From: Gammaproteobacteria bacterium
GTDB taxonomy: Bacteria; Pseudomonadota; Gammaproteobacteria; DRJJ01
Assembly: GCA_011052255.1 (NCBI GenBank)
Contig: DRJJ01000258.1
Span: 1-13,366, forward strand
DNA: 13,366 bases
Reading direction: 5' to 3'
Shown here: positions 5,388-12,330 of the stretch, one piece after another
Layout: every line of letters begins with the position of its first letter
Numbering within the stretch: the first letter of the stretch is position 1
Program-made: the position numbers and the translations under genes
Notes under the pieces: generated by a model
What the model saw: only the letters and a program-made list of their open reading frames with translations
Told to the model about the DNA's origin: nothing
Databases searched by the model: none

Positions 5388-7088
5388 TTATGTGCTGGCT
5401 TGTCCAGGTCGCATGGTGCCACCCATGGCAGGATCACCGCTGCCGTGACTGATTACCTCTGCAAGGTAGGCGGGCGGTTCCTTGCCCAGTATCTGATACA
5501 GGCGTGACAGATTGATGCGGTACAGTCGATCAAAGTCGCTGACTGTACCAGACGGGTTATAGTCACCAAACCACCAGAACCAGTCTGAGCCTTCACACAG
5601 GGCCAGTTGCTGTTCGGCTTTGGCCAGCAGTTTACTGTCTGGCTGTTGCGACTCGATTACCTGATCAAACATTTTCTTCGCATCACCGAGCATGTCCCAG
5701 GCACGGTTTTTATCGGCATCACCTATCCAGGTGGAAAAGCTGCCGTAAACCCAGCTGCCGGCGGTGATATTTTGTAGCTCACGAGATTCGATGTTGCTGG
5801 TCAGGCAATCGCTATAGGTACACAGGTTCAGTTGTGGATGCTCGGCCAGTTGCTGGTACAGGGCCTGTAAAAAGTAGTAGCCGTTTTCCGGGTAGTATTC
5901 CCAGGCGTTTTCGCCGTCCAGGATAATGGATACGGTGTTATTGACGGTATCTTCGCAGGCGGCGGCGATGCTTTCCAGGTTATGCACCAGATTCGCAACC
6001 GCATCATCGGCGTGCCAGTCGGAATAGTTAAAGCCGATCAGGTCAGACAGGCCATCGTCACGAAAAAAACATTGTATACCGGATGAGTTATGCCGATACG
6101 GTCGATGTATGCATGGTGGGCGTTCCTGGTCGGTGGCGTTCAGGCTGTTATCCAGCACTCCGCCACCACTGGCAGCCCACTTGAAGTCATATTCTGCCAG
6201 CAGATCCAGTGTTGCATTACTGATACTGCCTTCGGCTGGCCAGCATCCCGCCGGGCGCAGACCAAAGAAATGTTCAAAACTATCGAGGCCATACTGGATA
6301 TGCCACCGGGCACGTTCATACCCGCCAGGGTAATTTTGTAGTGCAGGCAGATCGATATTGGGTATTGCCTCACGTGCAGACTGGATATCCAGCAACAGGG
6401 GTGTGATCGGATGCGCATAGGGTGTCATGCTGAGTTCGATCTGGCCGTGTTCAGACAGTGTACGGTAACGAGGGATAACCGTATGAATGAGTTCACCGAT
6501 CACTTCGAGCAGGATGCGGCGATCGTGCAGGTTATAGTGTTCGCCTTTTTTTATCAGTTCTTTCACGCGTGAGTCATGCCGGCGGCTATGCTCACCCAGC
6601 CAGGCAAGGTGGTACCAGACCAGCAGATCAATCAAATACTGATCGTTCAGGTATTTGATGGTTTCCGGTACCTTTTCTACCAGTCTGGCAAAGTCAGCCA
6701 GCCCTTGATATGCATCATAGCGATTGATTAGACGGTCGCGGTTGGCGCGCAGACAGGCATGTACCAGCTCCATGCGCTGCTCAGGGTGGGCGGGCAGTGC
6801 CGGTGATATCAGCGCGTCCAGCAGGTGGTCTTTAATGACACCGGTATTATTCAGGAAGGACTGTATCTGTTCATCATAGGCAGCTATCTGTTCCAGCAGG
6901 ATGGGTACAAAATTGATCACTGCTCTGGCATCCGGGTTGTTTTCCAGATGCGCGGCCATGTCGGCGTAATCCTTGATGGTGTGCAGGTAGGTCCAGGGTA
7001 ACTGAAATTCACCACTGCGGGTGTCACGGTATTCCGGTTGATGCATGTGCCAGTACAGCACAACATTAAGCATCGGTTTAGCGGACAT
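5388..7088 (-). CDS. Glycoside hydrolase family 57 alpha-glucan enzyme (amylase or glucanotransferase-like)
   Basis: A 566-residue GH57 (COG1449-like) protein, predicted cytosolic: no signal peptide is seen. GH57 enzymes cut or transfer alpha-glucans through a (beta/alpha)7 barrel using a Glu nucleophile and an Asp acid/base. Visible regions: HMHQP at 14-18; MTPYAHPITPLLLD from 221; GCWPAEGS with the likely nucleophile Glu286; ILDGENAWEYYP with the likely acid/base Asp391; STWIGDADKNRAW (452-464); and a C-terminal WFWWFGDYN. An upstream ATG in frame at 7253 would add 55 residues encoded inside glgC, but the added sequence looks like out-of-frame noise. The ATG at 7088 has AGGAA 7 nt upstream and starts the family's N-terminus; the ATG at 7073 lacks a ribosome site. 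It overlaps glgC by 11 nt, implying translational coupling. The exact specificity (amylase, transferase, pullulanase-like) cannot be fixed. Confidence 0.88.
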   Translation of the reverse strand: MSAKPMLNVVLYWHMHQPEYRDTRSGEFQLPWTYLHTIKDYADMAAHLENNPDARAVINFVPILLEQIAAYDEQIQSFLNNTGVIKDHLLDALISPALPAHPEQRMELVHACLRANRDRLINRYDAYQGLADFARLVEKVPETIKYLNDQYLIDLLVWYHLAWLGEHSRRHDSRVKELIKKGEHYNLHDRRILLEVIGELIHTVIPRYRTLSEHGQIELSMTPYAHPITPLLLDIQSAREAIPNIDLPALQNYPGGYERARWHIQYGLDSFEHFFGLRPAGCWPAEGSISNATLDLLAEYDFKWAASGGGVLDNSLNATDQERPPCIHRPYRHNSSGIQCFFRDDGLSDLIGFNYSDWHADDAVANLVHNLESIAAACEDTVNNTVSIILDGENAWEYYPENGYYFLQALYQQLAEHPQLNLCTYSDCLTSNIESRELQNITAGSWVYGSFSTWIGDADKNRAWDMLGDAKKMFDQVIESQQPDSKLLAKAEQQLALCEGSDWFWWFGDYNPSGTVSDFDRLYRINLSRLYQILGKEPPAYLAEVISHGSGDPAMGGTMRPGQAST

Positions 7089-8346
7089 GGTGCAGTTCCT
7101 GGCCCAGCATTTCCGGTACCACCAGCGTGACACCCTGTTCGGTGACGTGGAAGCGTTCAGCATCACTGGCCGGATCCTTGCCAATAACCATGCCATCGGG
7201 TATGCGGCAGCCTTTGTCGATGACGGCCTTGTTAATGGTGCAATGACGGCCAATATCGACGTCGGGCAGGATGACTGAATCTCTTATTTCAGAATAGGAA
7301 TTGACCCGTACATTTGAAAACAGCAGCGAGTGATTCACGCAGGCGCCCGAGATCACGCAACCGCCCGAGACCATCGAGTCAACGGCCATGCCGCGACGGT
7401 CCTTGTTATTAAAAACGAATTTGGCCGGTGGTAATTGTTCCTGATAGGTCCAGATAGGCCATTGTTCATCATACAGATTCAGTTCCGGGGTTACGCCGAT
7501 CAGCTCCAGGTTGACTGCCCAGAATGCGTCAACAGTACCGACATCACGCCAGTAGGCATTTTCGTTCGATTCGGTATCCTGAAACGGATAGGCAAGTACC
7601 TGGTATTTGTTTATCGCTTCAGGAAGAATATTTTTGCCGAAGTCATGCTCGGACATGGGTGTATCAGCATCCTTGATCAGTTGTTCACACAGGAAGTCTG
7701 TATTGAATATATAGATGCCCATTGAGGCAAGCGCAACACCGGGTTTACCAGGCGTGGCCTCAGGTGATTCCGGCTTTTCCTGGAAACGGGTGACACGCAT
7801 ATGCTCGTTGGTGGACATCACGCCAAAGGCACGGGCCTGATCAAGCGGAACTTCAATGCAGCCGACAGTCAGGTCGGCAACCTGGTCTACATGATAGGCC
7901 AGCATTTCCCCATAATCCATTTTGTAGATATGGTCGCCGGCCAGGATAAGGGTGTAACGCGGGTTATGGCTATGAATTATGTCCAGATTTTGATAAATCG
8001 CATCGGCCGTACCCTGGTACCATGAGCTTTCCAGGCGCTGTTGCGCTGGCAGCATTTCAACAAATTCGCCAAATTCACCGCGCAGATGTCCCCAGCCGCG
8101 CTGGATATGCAATAACAGGGAATGTGATTTGTACTGCGTGACGACACCAATGCGCCGGATACCGGAATTGATGCAGTTGGATAACGGGAAGTCGATAATG
8201 CGAAATTTGCCGCCGAAAGGCATGGCGGGTTTGGTGCGCCAGTTGGTTAGTTGTTTGAGGCGCGATCCGCGACCACCCGCCAGAATCAGTGCCAGCGTGT
8301 CGCGGGTCAGGCGGCTGACAAAGCGTGGCGATTTTAATTCGATCAT
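7078..8346 (-). CDS. glgC: Glucose-1-phosphate adenylyltransferase (ADP-glucose pyrophosphorylase)
   Basis: Makes ADP-glucose and pyrophosphate from ATP and glucose-1-phosphate, the committed step of bacterial glycogen synthesis. It has 422 residues (E. coli 431). The nucleotidyltransferase domain covers about 17-290: ALILAGGRGSRL (18-29), the KPAMPFGGKFRIIDFPLSNC segment with Lys39 at the position of the E. coli activator-site lysine, YQGTADAIYQNLD (110-122), AGDHIYKMDY with the metal-binding Asp138, and FQEKPE with the sugar-phosphate Lys191. The C-terminal left-handed beta-helix (about 310-422) shows VSGGCVISGACVNHSLLFS. Retained activator residues suggest allosteric control by glycolytic intermediates such as fructose-1,6-bisphosphate (inference). 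A TGGAG ribosome site lies 7 nt before the start. It is the first gene of a leftward unit with GH57 and malQ. Confidence 0.96.
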   Translation of the reverse strand: MIELKSPRFVSRLTRDTLALILAGGRGSRLKQLTNWRTKPAMPFGGKFRIIDFPLSNCINSGIRRIGVVTQYKSHSLLLHIQRGWGHLRGEFGEFVEMLPAQQRLESSWYQGTADAIYQNLDIIHSHNPRYTLILAGDHIYKMDYGEMLAYHVDQVADLTVGCIEVPLDQARAFGVMSTNEHMRVTRFQEKPESPEATPGKPGVALASMGIYIFNTDFLCEQLIKDADTPMSEHDFGKNILPEAINKYQVLAYPFQDTESNENAYWRDVGTVDAFWAVNLELIGVTPELNLYDEQWPIWTYQEQLPPAKFVFNNKDRRGMAVDSMVSGGCVISGACVNHSLLFSNVRVNSYSEIRDSVILPDVDIGRHCTINKAVIDKGCRIPDGMVIGKDPASDAERFHVTEQGVTLVVPEMLGQELHHVR

Positions 8347-8357
8347 ACTGCTACTCC

Positions 8358-8394
8358 AGGTACATATTTCAAGGTACTTGTTTCAGGTCATATC
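8358..8394. repeat. Tandem 14-bp direct repeat upstream of glgC
   Basis: AGGTACATATTTCA (8358-8371) is followed immediately by AGGTACTTGTTTCA (8372-8385), 12 of 14 bases identical, then a partial third unit GGTCATAT (8386-8393). On the glgC strand the repeats read TGAAA-N4-GTACCT, and the unit nearest the gene abuts the TGGAG ribosome site. Two or three in-phase copies at just over one helical turn suggest a regulator site, or an RNA element in the glgC leader. Confidence 0.45.
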
Positions 8395-8546
8395 TCTGAG
8401 CATAAACATTAGCGCATATTCATCAGGGGGTTTATGAATTAAGGCTACAGTGTTGTATAGTGTTACCTTGTTAGGCCACTAGTACATTACCAGTATTACA
8501 GGTACATGACTTCCATTAACTTTGTGCAGTAATAATCCAGGCTGAC

Positions 8547-8567
8547 ATCCGGAAAAGTTGACCGGAT
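8547..8567 (+). promoter_or_regulatory. Hairpin in the glgB upstream region or leader
   Basis: ATCCGG and CCGGAT form a 6-bp stem around a 9-nt AAAAGTTGA loop, 25 nt before the glgB start. A smaller CGGT-A-ACCG hairpin follows at 8572-8580, directly before the weak GGTGAG ribosome site. If transcribed, the pair could affect ribosome access. It could equally be a DNA operator. Confidence 0.3.
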
Positions 8568-8592
8568 CACTCGGTAACCGTGGTGAGATATA

Positions 8593-10782
8593 ATGACGGC
8601 AAGCGTTGTCCCCTTCACAGCAAAAGCGTCTTCAGATGAGTCCATCGTGAGCTTGCTGGAGGCGCGTCATCACGATCCTTTTGAAGTGCTGGGGTTGCAC
8701 TCAGATAATGGTGAGTCGGTTTATCGTGTGTACCGGCCAGACGCCGTGTCGGTTCGCCTGGCGGATGGTGGGCCAGCACTGACCGCGAAGGGCGCTGGCC
8801 TTTTTGTCTGGCATGGGGATGCCTCATCAATACCGGCACATCCGGCGATCGAATATTCTGCTGACAATGGCTATACCCACCAATATACAGACCCCTACAC
8901 GTTTTTACCGCAGCTGACTGATAATGATTTGCATCTGTTTGGCGAAGGCAGGCACTGGCATGTGTACCATGTTCTGGGTGCTCACCTGCGTGAAGTAGAC
9001 GGTGTGACCGGCGTATTGTTTGCGGTCTGGGCACCGGGTGCGGAGCGCATCAGTGTAGTAGGCGGATTTAATAACTGGGATGGTCGGTTACACCCGATGC
9101 GGGTACGCGGTGGCGGCGGTGTGTGGGAACTGTTTATTCCGGAACTGGCCGCGGGTGAATTATACAAATTCGAGATACGCAACCGCAGCAGTGGCAATAT
9201 CCTGCTGAAAACCGATCCTTACGGGAGCGGCTATGAACAGCGCCCGAATACGGCTGCCATTGTGTGCGCATCTGATAACTTTCAATGGCAGGATGCTGAC
9301 TGGTTGTCGGCACGCGCTGACTGTGACTGGCAACATGAGCCGATGTCTGTGTACGAGGTGCACCTGGGTTCATGGCAGCGTAGTGAGCAGGCCGGCTTTC
9401 TTAATTACCGTGAGCTGGCCAGGCGGCTGGTTGATCATGTGCTGAAGCTTGGTTTTACACATATCGAACTCATGCCGATTACCGAGCATCCGCTGGATGC
9501 ATCGTGGGGATATCAGGCCACCGGCTATTTTGCGCCGACATCACGTTACGGCAGCCCGGATGATTTTCGCTATTTTGTTGATTACTGTCACAGCCATGAT
9601 ATCGGTGTTTTGCTCGACTGGGTGCCGGCTCATTTCCCGCGTGATGAATTTGCGCTGGCTAATTTCGATGGTACCGCCCTGTATGAGCATGAAGACCCTC
9701 GTCGTGGTGAGCATCGCGACTGGGGTACATTAATTTATAATTATGGTCGTAATGAAGTGCGTAACTTCCTTGTTTCCAGTGCCATGTGCTGGGTTGAAGA
9801 GTTTCATATTGACGGTTTGCGCGTGGATGCGGTGGCGTCAATACTGTATCTGGATTATTCGCGTGATGAAGGTGACTGGCTACCGAACAAATACGGTGGT
9901 AACGAGAACCTTGAGGCCATTGATTTCGTACGCGAACTGAACGGTGTTGTCCAGGGTCAACACCAGGGTGTACTGATCGTCGCCGAGGAGTCCACTTCAT
10001 GGCCACAGGTTTCCAGACCCGCATGGCTGGGCGGACTGGGTTTCTCAATGAAATGGAATATGGGCTGGATGCACGATACGCTGGATTATTTTAGCAAGGA
10101 TCCGGTACACAGACATTTTCATCATGACCAGTTAACCTTTGGCCTGCTATACGCCTTTACTGAAAACTTTGTATTACCGTTCTCCCATGACGAGGTCGTG
10201 CATGGGAAATCATCCATGATATACAAAATGCCAGGGGATGAATGGCAGCGTTTCGCCAACCTGCGCCTGTTATATACCTATATGTTTACTTACCCTGGCA
10301 AGAAACTGCTGTTCATGGGTAACGAATTTGGTCAGGGAGAGGAATGGAACCATGACAAGGCACTGGACTGGTATGTGCTGGATTACCCGTTGCATCAGGG
10401 GCTGCAGAGCCTGACTGCTGACCTGAATCAGCTGTACAGGCAAACACCCGCGCTGTATCGCAATGATTTTGACCAGCAAGGTTTTGAATGGATCGATTGT
10501 CATGACTCGGACCAGTCGATACTGAGTTACCTGCGGCGTGATGGTGATGCGTTTGTGATTGTGGTACTTAATTTCACACCTGTTCCGCGTGATAACTATC
10601 GGATTGGTGTACCCCATGCAGGTGCCTACCAGGTTATTTTTAACTCCGACTCGGAGTATTATGGAGGCAGCAACGTGGGTCAGGCAGAGTTACTGGCTGA
10701 GGCGGGGCCATGGATGAATCGCCCGGCTTCTATTACCGTAAATCTACCCCCCCTGGCGGGAGTAGTCATCAGACAGAAGTAA
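8593..10782 (+). CDS. glgB: 1,4-alpha-glucan branching enzyme, GH13
   Basis: Cuts an alpha-1,4 chain and reattaches it by an alpha-1,6 bond, creating glycogen branches. It has 729 residues against 728 in E. coli, with the same plan: an N1 beta-sandwich (about 20-115), an N2/CBM48 domain (about 125-225, with VWAPGAERISVVGGFNNWDG), the GH13 catalytic barrel (about 250-620) and a C-terminal beta domain. Catalytic residues by alignment are Asp412 in GLRVDAVAS (nucleophile), Glu465 in VAEESTSWP (acid/base) and Asp533 in FSHDEVVHGK, with the spacing of E. coli D405, E458 and D526. The ATG at 8593 follows GGTGAG by 5 nt, a weak and close ribosome site. It heads a rightward unit with glgA (4-nt gap). 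A run of seven C (10747-10753) lies near the 3' end but the frame is intact. Assignment firm. Confidence 0.97.
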   Translation: MTASVVPFTAKASSDESIVSLLEARHHDPFEVLGLHSDNGESVYRVYRPDAVSVRLADGGPALTAKGAGLFVWHGDASSIPAHPAIEYSADNGYTHQYTDPYTFLPQLTDNDLHLFGEGRHWHVYHVLGAHLREVDGVTGVLFAVWAPGAERISVVGGFNNWDGRLHPMRVRGGGGVWELFIPELAAGELYKFEIRNRSSGNILLKTDPYGSGYEQRPNTAAIVCASDNFQWQDADWLSARADCDWQHEPMSVYEVHLGSWQRSEQAGFLNYRELARRLVDHVLKLGFTHIELMPITEHPLDASWGYQATGYFAPTSRYGSPDDFRYFVDYCHSHDIGVLLDWVPAHFPRDEFALANFDGTALYEHEDPRRGEHRDWGTLIYNYGRNEVRNFLVSSAMCWVEEFHIDGLRVDAVASILYLDYSRDEGDWLPNKYGGNENLEAIDFVRELNGVVQGQHQGVLIVAEESTSWPQVSRPAWLGGLGFSMKWNMGWMHDTLDYFSKDPVHRHFHHDQLTFGLLYAFTENFVLPFSHDEVVHGKSSMIYKMPGDEWQRFANLRLLYTYMFTYPGKKLLFMGNEFGQGEEWNHDKALDWYVLDYPLHQGLQSLTADLNQLYRQTPALYRNDFDQQGFEWIDCHDSDQSILSYLRRDGDAFVIVVLNFTPVPRDNYRIGVPHAGAYQVIFNSDSEYYGGSNVGQAELLAEAGPWMNRPASITVNLPPLAGVVIRQK

Positions 10783-10786
10783 TCTA

Positions 10787-12253
10787 ATGGCCAAACGAAT
10801 ATTATTTGCTACCAGTGAGGTTTATCCGCTGATCAAAACCGGCGGTCTGGCCGATGTGTCCGCCGGCTTACCGCGTGCCTTGCAAGCGGCAGGGCATGAG
10901 GTGCGTGTGATTTTACCGGCCTACGGTGATGTAATCGATAATCTGGAACAGGCGTATTCAGTAGGGCGATTCAAGGTCGGTGATGCAGAAGTGGAGTTGA
11001 TTGAGACTATCTTGCCGGGTAGTGATGTCATCACCTGGCTGGTATCAAACAAAAAAGCGTTTGCTCGTAGTGGCAACCCGTACATGAATGATGACGGTAA
11101 TCCATGGGTAGACAATGCTGAACGTTTTCATTTGTTTGACAAGGCGGTTGTGGAGCTGGCGCAGGGCCGCGCAGGCCCCAGCTGGAAGCCTGACCTGGTT
11201 CATTGTAATGACTGGCAAACAGGCCTGATACCGGCGTTGTTGTCGCTGGAACCTGTCAGGCCGGCTACTGTGTTCACGATACATAATCTTGCCTATCAGG
11301 GGCTGTTCGATTTCGAGACTTTTCAGCAGCTTGATTTGCCGGACGTGTTCTGGCATCACGAAACGCTGGAATACTTTGGCCAGATGTCCTTTATGAAGGG
11401 TGGGCTAATCTATGCAGATCAGCTGACCACCGTCAGCCCAGGCTACGCCGAGGAAATTCAGACACCCGAATTCGGTTGTGGCCTGGATGGCTTGCTTGGT
11501 AGCCGGAGTGATTCGCTTACCGGTATTGTAAATGGCATCGACATGGTGGAATGGAATCCTGCCAGGGATAAGCACCTGGTTCAGGTATACGGAAAGTTGA
11601 ACCTGAAGCAGAAGCTGGTTAACAAGACAGAATTGTGCAGGGAGTTTGCTTTACCTGTCGACACGGGTATGCCCCTGATTGGCATGGTAGGCCGATTGGT
11701 CAATCAGAAAGGCATAGACCTTGTGCTGGAGGAACTCGATCAGATTGTATCGATACCTGCACAACTGGTTATACTCGGAAGTGGCGAATCTAAATATGAA
11801 AACCGGCTGCGAGAGGCAGTAAAAAGCCACAGTGACCGGATCAGCGTCTATATTGGCTATGATGAAGGGCTGGCGCATCGTATTGAGGCTGGGGCAGATA
11901 TTTTTCTTATGCCATCACGGTTTGAACCCTGCGGCCTGAATCAGATGTACAGCCTGCGCTATGGCACCATACCAGTGGTGCACTCGATTGGCGGTCTGGC
12001 CGATACGGTTGTAACTGCCACGCCTGAAAATATCCAGTCCGGTATTGCCACCGGGGTCACATTTTATGAGCTGGATGCAGAAGAAATGTATGCAGCAATT
12101 CGCCATGCGGTGGCGTTGTACAAAAACAAGGCTATATGGAAGCAGATACAATTAGCGGCAATGCGACAGGATTTTTCATGGTCAAAAAGTGCGGCTGAGT
12201 ATAGCAAGCTGTATTACAGGGCAAAGGATGATGCTGTAATGGAAGTGGGCTAA
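10787..12253 (+). CDS. glgA: Glycogen synthase (ADP-glucose type, GT5)
   Basis: Transfers glucose from ADP-glucose to the non-reducing end of an alpha-1,4-glucan. It has 488 residues (E. coli 477) and a GT-B fold. The N-terminal lobe carries the nucleotide-sugar motif KTGGLADV with Lys17, then HCNDWQTG (139-146) and HNLAYQG from His166. The C-terminal lobe carries GRLVNQKG (302-309) and the donor-site signature PSRFEPCGLNQMYSLRYGT with Glu380, matching E. coli Glu377. It starts 4 nt after the glgB stop with only a weak AGAAG ribosome site, so translation is probably coupled to glgB. Together with GlgC on the opposite strand it completes the synthetic route. No odd features. Confidence 0.97.
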   Translation: MAKRILFATSEVYPLIKTGGLADVSAGLPRALQAAGHEVRVILPAYGDVIDNLEQAYSVGRFKVGDAEVELIETILPGSDVITWLVSNKKAFARSGNPYMNDDGNPWVDNAERFHLFDKAVVELAQGRAGPSWKPDLVHCNDWQTGLIPALLSLEPVRPATVFTIHNLAYQGLFDFETFQQLDLPDVFWHHETLEYFGQMSFMKGGLIYADQLTTVSPGYAEEIQTPEFGCGLDGLLGSRSDSLTGIVNGIDMVEWNPARDKHLVQVYGKLNLKQKLVNKTELCREFALPVDTGMPLIGMVGRLVNQKGIDLVLEELDQIVSIPAQLVILGSGESKYENRLREAVKSHSDRISVYIGYDEGLAHRIEAGADIFLMPSRFEPCGLNQMYSLRYGTIPVVHSIGGLADTVVTATPENIQSGIATGVTFYELDAEEMYAAIRHAVALYKNKAIWKQIQLAAMRQDFSWSKSAAEYSKLYYRAKDDAVMEVG

Positions 12254-12330
12254 CGGTATTTCTGTAGTGGTATAACCAGTCCCCGCTTTTTCCCCGGATG
12301 CCGGTCACGCGTGCAACAACAGGACTGATT

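Larger units (their letters stand above)
8347..8592. other. glgC-glgB divergent control region
   Basis: A 246-bp gap from which both synthetic units must be transcribed. It contains the tandem 14-bp repeat near glgC, a further AGGTACAT copy at 8500-8507, a GTAC-rich middle, and two small hairpins before glgB. I found no pair of consensus-like sigma-70 boxes with 16-18 bp spacing for either direction. AATAAT at 8531-8536 is the best -10 match toward glgB, but its -35 partner is poor. Promoters may depend on an activator. Confidence 0.5.

Noticed and set aside
7089..7253. Longer GH57 reading frame starting at 7253
   Set aside because: The extra 55 residues lie entirely inside glgC in another frame and do not resemble a GH57 N-terminus; the ATG at 7088 has a good ribosome site and leads straight into the HMHQP region.
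10747..10753. Run of seven C near the glgB 3' end as a programmed frameshift or phase-variation tract
   Set aside because: The frame is intact, encodes the usual NLPPLAG-like end, and seven bases is short for phase variation; glgA follows normally.
12254..12330. Intrinsic terminator between glgA and zwf
   Set aside because: Only very short stems (TGGT-ATA-ACCA and CCGG repeats) and a CTTTTT not preceded by a stable hairpin; not enough to call.
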